64,000 nucleotides of DNA from an uncultured Lachnospiraceae bacterium (GTDB lineage: Bacteria; Bacillota; Clostridia; Lachnospirales; Lachnospiraceae). Where the stretch lies: positions 6,616 through 70,615 of the forward strand of contig CAJUQJ010000016.1 in the NCBI GenBank assembly GCA_910588215.1. Direction: 5' to 3'. The notes under the pieces were generated by a model. It worked only from the letters and a program-made list of their open reading frames with translations. It ran no database searches and was not told the origin of the DNA. This document shows positions 1 to 8,957 of this stretch, in pieces; positions within the stretch are counted from its first letter, which is position 1; every line of letters starts with the position of its first letter. A program made the translations under genes and the position numbers.

Positions 1-813
1 ATTTGTATCATTGACATCTTTTACCAGACTATACTCAAAAGTGATTCTTCTGCCTGTCTTCTCGAAATAATACTTGCAGGCCTCCATCAGTTCCTGCAGC
101 GAATACCGATTGGCCACCGGCATCAGCTCCCGTCTCTTCTCATCCGTTGCCGCATGTAAGGATAAAGCCAGCGTGATCTGCAGCTGTCTGTCGGCAAGCT
201 GGTACATCCTGGGCACGATGCCGCAGGTGGAAACGGTAATATTCCGCTGGCTGATATGCAGTCCGTTCTCATCCGTCAGCAGCATGATAAACTGCAGAAG
301 ATTGTCAAAGTTATCCATTGGCTCACCGGTCCCCATCACCACCACATTGGATACCCTCTCTCCGGTCTGCCTCGTGATCGCATAAATCTGCTCTAACATC
401 TCCGAAGGCAGGAGATTCCGTTCCAGCCCGTCCAGGGTGGAAGCGCAGAACCGGCAGCCCATCCGGCAGCCTACCTGAGAAGAAATACATACGGCATTGC
501 CATGCTTATAACGCATCCACACACTTTCCACCAGATTGTCATCCGGAAGGGCAAAGAGATATTTTCTCGTGCCATCCAGTTTGGATTCCTGCATTTGGAC
601 CGTCTTAAGCGTCGTATACTCAAAGCGCAGTGCACACTGCTCTGCCAGCCTGCGGGGAATATTCGTCATCTCCTCGTATCCCTCCGCCAGCTTTTCATGC
701 ATCCACTCGTACAGCTGTCCGGCCCGGAAACTTTTCTCTCCCAAAGATTCCATCTCTTCCTTTAATTGTGACAAAGTGAGCGACTTAATGTCTTTTCTAT
801 TTATATTCTTCAT
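1..813 (-). CDS. rlmN: RlmN, dual-specificity 23S rRNA/tRNA adenine-C2 methyltransferase (3' end beyond window)
   Basis: RlmN is a radical SAM enzyme that methylates C2 of A2503 in 23S rRNA and of A37 in some tRNAs. The 271 codons present begin MKNINRKDIKSLTLSQ and run off the left edge of the window. The cluster-binding C-x3-C-x2-C motif GCRMGCRFCAS is at about residues 116-123, followed by VVVMGTGEPMDN and a TFEYSLV segment, all typical of RlmN. About 75 C-terminal residues, including the second catalytic Cys of the family, should lie outside the window. It is the last visible gene of a murE-to-rlmN run, 71 bases after rsmB. The start has only a weak Shine-Dalgarno sequence, so exact initiation is less certain than the identity. 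Confidence 0.95.
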   Translation of the reverse strand, partial: MKNINRKDIKSLTLSQLKEEMESLGEKSFRAGQLYEWMHEKLAEGYEEMTNIPRRLAEQCALRFEYTTLKTVQMQESKLDGTRKYLFALPDDNLVESVWMRYKHGNAVCISSQVGCRMGCRFCASTLDGLERNLLPSEMLEQIYAITRQTGERVSNVVVMGTGEPMDNFDNLLQFIMLLTDENGLHISQRNITVSTCGIVPRMYQLADRQLQITLALSLHAATDEKRRELMPVANRYSLQELMEACKYYFEKTGRRITFEYSLVKDVNDTN

Positions 814-884
814 CCGTTTCGTCCTGCTATATCACCTGCAGCATCAGCAGATCCATATTTCCGTTGCCTGCAGGCAGCATCCAT

Positions 885-2240
885 TTAATTAGCCTGTTCC
901 CGTCTGCGCAATTTGGCAATAAAGAAACCGTCCGCCTCGTGGATCCCCGGCAGCAATTGGAGAAATCCCTTTTCCCCCAATGGCTTTAACGCGTCCGGCA
1001 ATTCCTCCTGCATCCCCACCGTCTCCATGGCAAATTCGCGGCAGATCCACTCGACCATCTTCTCGTTTTCTTCCGGATTCATGGTGCAGGTACTGTACAT
1101 CATGACCCCTTCCGGTTTTAGATACTGTACCACATTTCCCACGATCTCTCTCTGCAGTCTGACGATATCCTGCAGGGACTGCCTGGTCACCCGGTACTTG
1201 ATATCCTGCTTCTTGCCGATCACCCCTAAACCCGAACAGGGCACATCCACCAAAAGCACATCCGCCCGCCCCACCAGCTTCTCCTCTCTCTCTCTGGCAT
1301 CCTGTATTACAACGGACAGATTGTTAATCTGCATTCTATCCCTGTTCGCTTCGATCTTCGCCGTCTTATAGGCGGTCAGGTCACAGGCGATCACCTGCCC
1401 TGTTCCCGCCAGTTTCCCGGCTGCATGAATGGCTTTGCCGCCAGGGGCCGCACACACATCGATGACCGTATCGCCTGCCTTGATGCCGGCCGCCTCCACC
1501 ACCAGCATCGAGCTGACATCCTGTACCGCAAAAGCGCCCTCTTCATATCCTGCCAGACTCTTTATGCCCTCTGACTTTACTACCTCCACGGCGTAAGCAA
1601 GATACGGATTTCTCCGTACTTCCACTCTTGCCTCCCGCCACGTCTCAAAAAGCCGCTCCTGCTCTTTAGCAGGCAGGCTCTCTTTCATGCGGATGCTGAC
1701 CGGCCTTCTCTGTAAAAAGGACCGCAGGATCCTTTCACACTGCTCCCTCCCATACGCATCGCACAAATGCCGCACCAGCCATACCGGGACGGAATAATAA
1801 ACAGACAGATAGGCATCGGCGTCCTGCTGCCTGTCGGGATATCGTATCTCTTCCTTCCCGCGGGAAACCGCCCGCAATACGCCGTTCACAAATCCCTGCA
1901 GAGACTGAAACTTCCGTTTCTTCGCCAGTTTAACGGCTTCGTTACAGACAGCAGCATCGGGAATGTGCTCCATAAACAAGAGCTGGTACACACTCATACG
2001 CAGCAGTTCTCTGATCAGCGGCTTCATCTTCCTCACAGGCACCTTGGAAAACTGATCCAATATATAGTCAATCTGAATCTGCCGCTCTACCGTTCCTTCA
2101 CATACCCGCTTGATGAAAGCCTTTTCTTTCCCGTCAAGATAATCATATTTATCCAACACCCCAAAGAGCAGGATATTCAAATACTCGCCCTGTCTGTCAA
2201 ACTCCATCAAAATATCCAATACGAGTTCCCGTATATTCAT
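885..2240 (-). CDS. rsmB: RsmB, 16S rRNA (cytosine-967-C5) methyltransferase
   Basis: This SAM-dependent enzyme forms m5C967 in 16S rRNA. The N-terminal ~140 residues are a NusB-like RNA-binding domain. The C-terminal Rossmann methyltransferase domain has the SAM motif DVCAAPGGKA, the motif IV segment DVPCSGLG and the catalytic Cys in YSTCTMNPEENE. I place the start at the ATG of MNIREL because GGAGG sits 5 bases upstream. A nine-residue longer reading begins in the leader and would place its own ATG in the Shine-Dalgarno region. The length of 451 residues fits the family. It lies between the YugP-like peptidase and rlmN in a likely translation and cell-envelope operon. Confidence 0.95.
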   Translation of the reverse strand: MNIRELVLDILMEFDRQGEYLNILLFGVLDKYDYLDGKEKAFIKRVCEGTVERQIQIDYILDQFSKVPVRKMKPLIRELLRMSVYQLLFMEHIPDAAVCNEAVKLAKKRKFQSLQGFVNGVLRAVSRGKEEIRYPDRQQDADAYLSVYYSVPVWLVRHLCDAYGREQCERILRSFLQRRPVSIRMKESLPAKEQERLFETWREARVEVRRNPYLAYAVEVVKSEGIKSLAGYEEGAFAVQDVSSMLVVEAAGIKAGDTVIDVCAAPGGKAIHAAGKLAGTGQVIACDLTAYKTAKIEANRDRMQINNLSVVIQDAREREEKLVGRADVLLVDVPCSGLGVIGKKQDIKYRVTRQSLQDIVRLQREIVGNVVQYLKPEGVMMYSTCTMNPEENEKMVEWICREFAMETVGMQEELPDALKPLGEKGFLQLLPGIHEADGFFIAKLRRREQAN

Positions 2241-2301
2241 CTTTACCTCCATTCCGAAGCGCCACAAATTTCCATATCATCTGCGCTGCGGATGACCGGC
2301 A

Positions 2302-3012
2302 CTAATCTCTTCGTCTGTCATTGTTCCCAAACAGCAGGACCAGTCTGAGAAGCTGCAGGATTGCCGATGCAGCCGCCGCTACATAAGTAAGCGCCGCCGC
2401 ACTCAGCACTCTCCGGCATCCGTTCGTCTCCTCGCGCTCCAACATGCCATAATCTCCCAGCATGGCAAGCGCACGGCCGGAAGCATTGAATTCCACCGGC
2501 AGCGTGACCAGCTGAAACAGCACCGCGATCGCAAATACCCAGATACCCACCTGGATCAGAATATTGTTCATCCCCAGAAAGACGCCGAGAAAGATCAGCG
2601 GAATCCCTGCCTTTGAACCGATGTTTGCCGCCGGCACAAGCGCAGTACGGATTTTCAAAGGCCCATATCCCTTATCGTGCTGTACCGCGTGGCCGCACTC
2701 GTGAGCCGCAACCCCGATGGCCGCGATGGAGGAAGATCCATATACAGAATCGGACAGCCGCAGGACTTTATGAGCCGGATCATAATGATCCGTCAGTTCT
2801 CCGCGCACATGTTCGATGCGGACGTCATGGATGCCGGATAGCTGCAGGATCCGCTGCGCCGCCTGCGCGCCGGTCAGACCGCTCCTACTCCTGACACCGG
2901 AATATTTCCTGTAAGTAGAAGATACCCGCATCTGCGCGGCTATGCATAAGACCGCACCGATCAGTACCAGCAAATAAGTCGGATCCATATAATACCCATA
3001 ATAATATCCCAT
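2302..3012 (-). CDS. YugP-like neutral zinc metallopeptidase, membrane bound
   Basis: The protein of 236 residues matches the Zn_peptidase_2 (YugP) family. It has an N-terminal membrane segment (about residues 8-28), an HEXXH-type zinc site in VAAHECGHAVQHD (about residues 102-114), and further hydrophobic segments at about 130-175 and near the C-terminus. The physiological substrate of the family is unknown. The site sequence predicts a membrane protease acting at or near the cytoplasmic membrane. It lies between fmt and rsmB, an arrangement I associate with Clostridia. The leader before its ATG carries the GCGCAGAAATGGAG sequence that recurs upstream of several distant genes in the window. 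Confidence 0.85.
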   Translation of the reverse strand: MGYYYGYYMDPTYLLVLIGAVLCIAAQMRVSSTYRKYSGVRSRSGLTGAQAAQRILQLSGIHDVRIEHVRGELTDHYDPAHKVLRLSDSVYGSSSIAAIGVAAHECGHAVQHDKGYGPLKIRTALVPAANIGSKAGIPLIFLGVFLGMNNILIQVGIWVFAIAVLFQLVTLPVEFNASGRALAMLGDYGMLEREETNGCRRVLSAAALTYVAAAASAILQLLRLVLLFGNNDRRRD

Positions 3013-3133
3013 TGTTCACTCCATTTCTGCGCCGCCTTACTTCTCTTTCCCCTGGGCCGCGCCAGCAATTAACGTTCCCGAACTTCCTGTATAAACAGGT
3101 TATGACACCGGAAGCAGTATGCAGATCTGCTCC

Positions 3134-4102
3134 TCACTGCAGCTGCTCCCCTGCTTTCACCTGGTAACCGAGAAGAAACTCCTTCACCGGCATCCGTTTC
3201 TTCCCCTCCGGCTGCACCGCCAGCATCTTCAGGAGCCCTTCCCCGGTCTTCACATAGAATGCTTCCCGCGTGACGGCAACCACCGTGCCCGGCAGGACAG
3301 CTGCAGAATCCGGACACACTGCCGGCTCTTCCGGTGCACCTCCAGGTCTCTCGACTGCCTCTGCCTCCCAAATCTTCAGGTTCTTCCCCCGCAGTACGGT
3401 ATACGCGCCCGGCCAGGAGATCAGACCTCTGATCAGACAGTCCAGCTTCCCCGCACTCTGCTGCCAGTCGATCCTGCCCATGGACTTCTGGAGCCGCTTC
3501 GCGTAACAGGTCTCCTCCTCATTCTGTTTCTCAGGCGCCAGTTCACCGCGCTCCAACTTAGCCAGTGCTTCCACGATCAGCCCTGCGCCCACTGCCGCCA
3601 GTTTATCATGCAGGCTGTCCCCGGTCTCCTTCCGGTCGATTACAACCTCTTCCTTCAACAGCATATCGCCGGTGTCCAGCCCTTTATCCATCTGCATAAT
3701 AGTAACGCCGGTCTTCTCTTCTCCGTTGATGATCGCCCACTGGATCGGCCCTGCCCCTCTGTATTTCGGCAGCAGCGAAGCATGGATATTCACACAGCCA
3801 TATTCCGGCATCGACAGGATCTCTTCCGACAACAATTGTCCGAACGCAGCCACCACAAAAATATCCGCGTTATATCCGCGAAGAGTTTCCACGGCTTCCT
3901 TTTCCTTCACTTTGACAGGCTGGAACACCGGGATCCCATGGGCCATGGCGCAGGCTTTGACCGGTGTCATCTGTATCTCTTTTCCTCTGCCCTTAGGCTT
4001 GTCGGGCTGAGTCACTACCGCCGCCACCTGATGCCCGGCCTTCAGGATAGCTTCCAGCGCCCCCACCGCAAAGTCCGGCGTTCCCATAAATACGACTCTC
4101 AT
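3134..4102 (-). CDS. fmt: Fmt, methionyl-tRNA formyltransferase
   Basis: Fmt transfers a formyl group from 10-formyl-tetrahydrofolate to Met-tRNAfMet for translation initiation. The 322-residue protein has the usual length. It starts MRVVFMGTPDFAV, and carries the folate and catalytic region NIHASLLPKYRGAGPIQWAI (about residues 106-125), with the Asn/His pair and a downstream Asp (GLDTGDML). A C-terminal OB-like domain follows. A GGAGG lies 10 bases before the ATG. It sits directly after def, so formylation and deformylation are encoded side by side, as in many bacteria. Confidence 0.96.
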   Translation of the reverse strand: MRVVFMGTPDFAVGALEAILKAGHQVAAVVTQPDKPKGRGKEIQMTPVKACAMAHGIPVFQPVKVKEKEAVETLRGYNADIFVVAAFGQLLSEEILSMPEYGCVNIHASLLPKYRGAGPIQWAIINGEEKTGVTIMQMDKGLDTGDMLLKEEVVIDRKETGDSLHDKLAAVGAGLIVEALAKLERGELAPEKQNEEETCYAKRLQKSMGRIDWQQSAGKLDCLIRGLISWPGAYTVLRGKNLKIWEAEAVERPGGAPEEPAVCPDSAAVLPGTVVAVTREAFYVKTGEGLLKMLAVQPEGKKRMPVKEFLLGYQVKAGEQLQ

Positions 4103-4130
4103 CTACACCATGCCTCCTCTGTTTCGTCAT

Positions 4131-4610
4131 CTACTGCTCTTCTTCCAAATCCTCTGTGTCGATAAGTTCTCCTTCTACCCGCTCCACATAGAGGTGTCCC
4201 TCCAGATGATCCAGTTCATGGCAGATCGCTCTGGCAAGTAGTTCTGTCCCCTCCAACTCAAAAGGATTCAAATTCTCATCATAAGCAATGACCTTGACAT
4301 AATTCGGACGGGTCACATTGCCATGTTTGCCGGGTACGCTCAGGCAGCCTTCGTATCCCGTCTGCTCCCCGCTAGATTCGATCAGCTTCGGATTGATTAG
4401 CAGCAGCGGATCCTCACCGGTCACATCGATCACTACGATCCTTTTCAAAATGCCTACCTGCGGCGCCGCAAGTCCCACACCTTCCGCCTCATACAGCGTC
4501 TCAAACATATCGTCGATCAGTTCCTGGATCCTGGGTGTGATCTCTGTCACTTCCTTACAGCACTTAGTTAAAACCTTATCTCCGATCTCCCTGATTTTTC
4601 TGATTGCCAT
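4131..4610 (-). CDS. def: Def, peptide deformylase
   Basis: This metalloenzyme removes the N-formyl group from nascent proteins. The three family motifs are all present: GVGLAAPQVG (about residues 45-53), EGCLSVPG with the metal ligand Cys89, and CHELDHLEG with His131, Glu132 and His135. The start is set at the ATG of MAIRKIREIG because GGAGGA precedes it by 7 bases. An upstream in-frame extension of 19 residues has no family counterpart. The length of 159 residues fits a class I deformylase. An acidic tail (EDLEEEQ) ends the protein. It is read from the same strand as priA and fmt, with 28 bases before fmt. Confidence 0.96.
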   Translation of the reverse strand: MAIRKIREIGDKVLTKCCKEVTEITPRIQELIDDMFETLYEAEGVGLAAPQVGILKRIVVIDVTGEDPLLLINPKLIESSGEQTGYEGCLSVPGKHGNVTRPNYVKVIAYDENLNPFELEGTELLARAICHELDHLEGHLYVERVEGELIDTEDLEEEQ

Positions 4611-4694
4611 TTCATCCTCCATTTCCAAACGCTTCCGATACATTACGACCAGACTTCCTGTCTGCATTCTGTCCGCAATTACCGATGCACAATA

Positions 4695-6992
4695 TCAATA
4701 TGTATTCATCGGGTCGAAATCATATTGTACCGTCTGATTCTTAAGTTCTTTCTCTTTACAAAAATGTTCCAATATATCCTTGATCTGAACCAGCACCTGG
4801 TAATCCGGGTGCTTTATATAGAAAACATGGCGATACTGATCATTGATCTTGCTGATCGATGCCTCCGCCGGCCCTATTACCTGCAGCCGCTGCCACGTCC
4901 TCTCTGTTTTCGTCTCCCCGTCCGTCACACTTTCCTCCGGCAGTACCTGCGCTCCGGGGCGCATCTGCTTTGCAATGACATCCGTCATCTCATCACTGAG
5001 CTGCTCTCCCTGCTCCTGCTGTCTGGAAGTGATCAGTACTGCCAGCATATGCGCTGCCGGGGGATATTGCATAAACTCCCGATAGGTGATCTCTTCCTCA
5101 TAGAATCCCTGATAATCCTGCTTCGCTGCATGAACGATACTGTAATGTTCCGGCTGATAAGTCTGGATCACCACCTCACCCGGCTTATCTCCCCTGCCGG
5201 CGCGTCCTGCCGCCTGAGTCAGCAGCTGGAATGTCCTCTCACCGGCACGGTAGTCATTCTGATTCAGCGACAGATCCGCTGCCAGAACGCCGACCAGCGT
5301 CACATTCGGAAAATCATGTCCTTTCACGATCATCTGCGTTCCTACCAAAATATCCGCCTTCTCATCTGCGAAAGCCGACAATATCTTCTCATAGCTTTCC
5401 TTACTCTTCGTGGTATCGGCATCCATACGCAGCACCCGCGCCTCCGGAAACTCCTTGTGCAGCGCTTCCTCTATCTGCTCCGTACCTGCTTTGAAACCCA
5501 TCAGATATTTGGAACCACATACCGGGCACTTTGCTGCCCTCTGTTCCTCATGACCACAATAATGACATAATAACATATTTCCCCGGTGTTCGGAAAGAGA
5601 AACATCACAATGCGGGCATTTCATCACATGCCCGCAGGCCCGGCAGGAGATGAAACCGGCGTAGCCCCGCCTGTTTAAGAAGAGCATAGTCTGCTCCCTG
5701 GCCTGTAACCGGCTGTCGATCAGTTCCCGCAGCTTCCTGCTAAAGACCGAACGGTTGCCCTGCTTTAATTCTTCCCTTAAATCTATGGTATATACCTTTG
5801 GCAGCGTACTGGCACCGGGACGGGCCATCATCTCAAACAGCTTGTATTCTCCCCTCTTCGCCCTGTAATATGCCTCCGTAGAGGGAGTTGCAGAACCAAG
5901 CACGACACTGGCCCGGTGCATGGCAGCGATCTTAACCGCCGTCTCTCGTGCGTGGTACTTCGGCATGGATTCGCTCTTATAGCTGCTCTCGTGCTCCTCA
6001 TCCACTATAATAACGCCCAAGTCTGGAAAAGGCGTAAACAGCGCCGATCTGGGGCCGATGATCACATCCAGTTCCCCATCCCCCGCCCGCCTGATCTGAT
6101 CATACTTCTCGCCCTGGGAAAGGGAGGAATTGATCACCGATACCCTGTCTCCAAACCGCTTATAGAACCGCAGCAGTGTCTGATAGGTGAGTGCGATCTC
6201 TGGGATCAGCATAATGGCCTGCTTTCCCATCCCGATCATCTGCTCTATGATCCCCAGATAGACCTCCGTCTTACCGCTTCCCGTGACACCATGCACCAGG
6301 TAGGTGCCCGGCTGTCCGGCATTGTAATCTCCCACTACACTTTCTACGATCTCCTGCTGCTCTTTGCTCAGCACCACTCTTCTTTCTTCTCCCGCCGTAC
6401 ACCTGACCGGGTTGCGATAGTAAGCTTCCGTCTCTATCCGCAGGCATCCTTGCTTTTCCAACGCGCTAAGCGTAGCAGACGACACATTCAGCTTCTGCCG
6501 GATCAGCTCGTAGGGAAGGATCTCGTCTGTCAGCAGTGCCCGCAATACCCGTGCTTTTGCCGCCTGGTGCTTCTTCTCACACAACTGCAATGCTTCAAGA
6601 AGCGCTTCGCCTTCCATACACCGTGTTATCTTCCTGCGCTCTAACTGCTTAAGCTTCTGCTTTACCGGAAGCACCGTCTTAAGCGCCGCGATCGTAGTCG
6701 ATCCATACTGTCTTTTCAGCCAATATGCAATCTGGATCTGGCTTCCCTGTGCCGTGATGCCCTTATCGTCCACCGCGGTGATAGACTTGATCTTATCCAC
6801 CGGATAGTCCGTCTCCCCGGAAATATCCACCACATAGCCTGCTTTATCCAGATTGCCCCTGCCAAAGGGCACATGCACGCGGACACCCGGATACACCGCT
6901 CCTGCCAATTCCGGCGGTATCTTGTACTGAAACGGCCGGTCAACCTTATCATGGGAAATATCTATGATCACATCCGCATACCGCTTCTCCAT
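4695..6992 (-). CDS. priA: PriA, primosomal replication-restart helicase
   Basis: PriA recognises stalled or repaired forks and loads the replicative helicase. The 765-residue protein has the N-terminal DNA-binding domain (RPFQYKIP), a superfamily 2 helicase core with Walker A GVTGSGKTEVY and the DEEH box in IIVDEEHESS, and a cysteine-rich double zinc site (CRACGH, CPHC, CHYCGH and CPVCGS) inserted between the helicase lobes. QAAGRAGRG is the motif VI segment. The start at MEKRYADV is chosen because GGAAGGAGA lies just upstream. A seven-residue longer reading overlaps that site. It lies between murE and def. Confidence 0.96.
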   Translation of the reverse strand: MEKRYADVIIDISHDKVDRPFQYKIPPELAGAVYPGVRVHVPFGRGNLDKAGYVVDISGETDYPVDKIKSITAVDDKGITAQGSQIQIAYWLKRQYGSTTIAALKTVLPVKQKLKQLERRKITRCMEGEALLEALQLCEKKHQAAKARVLRALLTDEILPYELIRQKLNVSSATLSALEKQGCLRIETEAYYRNPVRCTAGEERRVVLSKEQQEIVESVVGDYNAGQPGTYLVHGVTGSGKTEVYLGIIEQMIGMGKQAIMLIPEIALTYQTLLRFYKRFGDRVSVINSSLSQGEKYDQIRRAGDGELDVIIGPRSALFTPFPDLGVIIVDEEHESSYKSESMPKYHARETAVKIAAMHRASVVLGSATPSTEAYYRAKRGEYKLFEMMARPGASTLPKVYTIDLREELKQGNRSVFSRKLRELIDSRLQAREQTMLFLNRRGYAGFISCRACGHVMKCPHCDVSLSEHRGNMLLCHYCGHEEQRAAKCPVCGSKYLMGFKAGTEQIEEALHKEFPEARVLRMDADTTKSKESYEKILSAFADEKADILVGTQMIVKGHDFPNVTLVGVLAADLSLNQNDYRAGERTFQLLTQAAGRAGRGDKPGEVVIQTYQPEHYSIVHAAKQDYQGFYEEEITYREFMQYPPAAHMLAVLITSRQQEQGEQLSDEMTDVIAKQMRPGAQVLPEESVTDGETKTERTWQRLQVIGPAEASISKINDQYRHVFYIKHPDYQVLVQIKDILEHFCKEKELKNQTVQYDFDPMNTY

Positions 6993-7018
6993 ACCGTCTC
7001 CTTCCCGCCGCATCCCCG

Positions 7019-8503
7019 TCAGCCCTGCTCCAAACGCTGCCGCTCTGTTAAGATCTCCTCGATCAGCACTCTCTCATCCATAGGATATTTCACCCCGCAG
7101 ATCTCCTGATAATCTTCATGTCCCTTGCCGGCCAGGACGATGATATCCCCCGGCTCACCATGATCGATCGCGTAAGCGATCGCCTCTTTTCTGTCACAGA
7201 TCTCCACATAGTCGCCTTGTGTCTTGTAGATGCCCGCTTTGATATCATCGATGATCGCCTGGGGCTCCTCATATCTGGGGTTATCCGAGGTGATGATCGT
7301 CAGATCTGCCATACTGCCGCTGATCTCTCCCATCTCATACCGTCTGGACTTAGCCCTGTTGCCGCCGCAGCCGAAGAGACAGACGAGCCGGTGGGGCTCA
7401 TAGGCCCGCAGCGTTGTCAGAAGGCTCTTGAGTGCCATGGCATTATGCGCATAATCTATCATGAGGGTAAACTGATCCGAAACCTTGACAGGCTCGATCC
7501 TGCCCTTCACTTTCGCCTGCAGGAGCGCCTTCTTAATGGCTTCCTCATCCACCCCGAAATGCCTGCAGACTGCGATGGCCGTCAATGCATTGTATACACT
7601 GAATTTACCGGGCGTTGCTATCTGTGCCGGGAAGTTCATAAGTCCGGCCACCTCAAATGCCATGCCCAAATTACCTGCTTCTCTCACAAACGCGATATTC
7701 TCTGCGCGGATATCCGCATCCTCATCGATACCGTAAGTTTCCAGTTCACACGTATGTCCTGCAGTCACAGCCTTCCAATGTGCATCATCCTTATTCACGA
7801 TCCCCGTTCTGCACTGCTGAAAGAGTAGTCCTTTACAGTTCAGATAATCCTCGAAATCCTTGTGTTCCCCCTTACCGATATGATCCGGCTCTAAATTGGT
7901 GAAGATTCCAAGGTCAAAGATAAATCCCTGTGTCCTGTGCAGCATCAGTCCCTGCGAGGAGACTTCCATCACCACCGTATCGCAACCGGCGTCCACCATC
8001 TGCCGGAAATATTTCTGGATCAGATACGATTCCGGCGTCGTATGATCAGCATGAATATGCGTCTCGCCTATTATGATCTCTATCGTTCCGATCAGTCCCA
8101 CTTTCCTGCCTGCCTGCTCCAGTATGGACTTCACCAGATAGGTGGTAGTCGTCTTCCCCTTGGTTCCCGTGATGCCGATGATCTTCATCTCTTCTGCCGG
8201 ATGACCGAAGAAAGCCACCGACACAAAGGCCATGGCATAATGAGTGTCCTCCACCCGGATCACTGTCACATCCGCCTCCTCCGGCAGCTCCACATCCTTC
8301 TCCACCAGCAGGGTGCCTGCACCGGCATTCACGGCATCAACGGCAAACTTATGTCCATCTACGACAGCCCCGGGAATACAGACAAACATACTGCCAGGAA
8401 CCACCTTACGAGAATCATAGACAATGTCCGTCACCTTCCGTTCCAACGTACCGCGAATACATTCATGATCGATCTCCACCAACAATTCTTGCAAAGCTGC
8501 CAT
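7019..8503 (-). CDS. murE: MurE, UDP-MurNAc-L-Ala-D-Glu:meso-diaminopimelate ligase
   Basis: This cytoplasmic Mur ligase adds the third residue of the peptidoglycan stem peptide. The 494-residue protein has the N-terminal UDP-binding domain (VYDSRKVVPGSMFVCIPG), the ATP loop GTKGKTTT (residues 113-120), the carbamylated-Lys region and a C-terminal domain with TSDNPRYEEP. The DNPR motif is the one associated with meso-diaminopimelate rather than lysine, so an A1-gamma type wall is predicted. It is the first gene of the minus-strand run down to rlmN. A candidate promoter lies at 8659-8687, and the leader contains two copies of a hairpin repeat. Confidence 0.95.
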   Translation of the reverse strand: MAALQELLVEIDHECIRGTLERKVTDIVYDSRKVVPGSMFVCIPGAVVDGHKFAVDAVNAGAGTLLVEKDVELPEEADVTVIRVEDTHYAMAFVSVAFFGHPAEEMKIIGITGTKGKTTTTYLVKSILEQAGRKVGLIGTIEIIIGETHIHADHTTPESYLIQKYFRQMVDAGCDTVVMEVSSQGLMLHRTQGFIFDLGIFTNLEPDHIGKGEHKDFEDYLNCKGLLFQQCRTGIVNKDDAHWKAVTAGHTCELETYGIDEDADIRAENIAFVREAGNLGMAFEVAGLMNFPAQIATPGKFSVYNALTAIAVCRHFGVDEEAIKKALLQAKVKGRIEPVKVSDQFTLMIDYAHNAMALKSLLTTLRAYEPHRLVCLFGCGGNRAKSRRYEMGEISGSMADLTIITSDNPRYEEPQAIIDDIKAGIYKTQGDYVEICDRKEAIAYAIDHGEPGDIIVLAGKGHEDYQEICGVKYPMDERVLIEEILTERQRLEQG

Positions 8504-8534
8504 CTGTTATCCTACTCCTCTCTATCAACTCTAT

Positions 8535-8645
8535 TCATGCTGTGAAAGTCTTTGACTTTCATAGTAAACTCCATCATGCTCAGCCTGCCGTCGGGCGGGC
8601 CGCATGGCCATCCATGCTGTGAAAGTCTTTATCTTTCATAGTAAA
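8535..8645. repeat. Duplicated hairpin repeat in the murE leader
   Basis: Two copies, 8535-8568 and 8612-8645, share CATGCTGTGAAAGTCTTT followed by a CTTTCATAGTAAA end, 77 bases apart. The first contains the perfect hairpin GAAAGTC-TTT-GACTTTC. The sequence between them (about 8557-8612) is partly repeated at 15627-15679. Both copies fall inside the predicted 5' leader of murE. Confidence 0.75.
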
Positions 8646-8658
8646 TTTTCACTATATT

Positions 8659-8687
8659 AAGATAGCACGAAAGCCGCACTATTTCAA
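8659..8687 (-). promoter_or_regulatory. Candidate sigma-A promoter for the murE operon
   Basis: On the minus strand, TTGAAA (8687-8682) is followed after exactly 17 bases by TATCTT (8664-8659). Transcription would start near 8652 and give a leader of about 150 bases containing both hairpin repeats. Confidence 0.5.
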
Positions 8688-8870
8688 TATTTACTCCGTT
8701 TAACCCGGCGCAGCAGCGCCTTTCATCAATACTTTATATTCTCTTTAATCTTTCTTAAGGTATTTTTATTTTTTTCTAATAATCTGAACACATTTTGGAC
8801 ACATTTACAATTTATGATTATATCAAGATAGTTGATGAACTCACTATCTCCCCCCTCATAAGAAAATGCG

Positions 8871-8898
8871 AAAAAGTCTGGGACGCCCCAGACTTTTT
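8871..8898. terminator. Strong intrinsic terminator after recJ
   Basis: A 12-base-pair perfect stem, AAAAAGTCTGGG with CCCAGACTTTTT, has a 4-base loop and T runs on both sides. It lies 60 bases past the recJ stop and could work in both directions. Confidence 0.85.
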
Positions 8899-8957
8899 TG
8901 TTGTCCGAAATGTCACTTTAAAGGAAAGCTGCGCCGACCGCACTGGTGTAACCCACA

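Larger units (their letters stand above)
8504..8957. other. Intergenic region between murE and recJ
   Basis: No convincing gene lies in these 454 bases. The region holds the murE leader with a duplicated hairpin (8535-8645), a candidate murE promoter (8659-8687), an AT-rich stretch (8740-8830) and a strong two-way terminator hairpin (8871-8898) downstream of recJ. A 65-codon plus-strand frame across the terminator has no recognisable features and is not called. Confidence 0.7.

Noticed and set aside
3119..4165. A 348-codon plus-strand open frame over fmt
   Set aside because: Shadow of fmt, with no recognisable domain.
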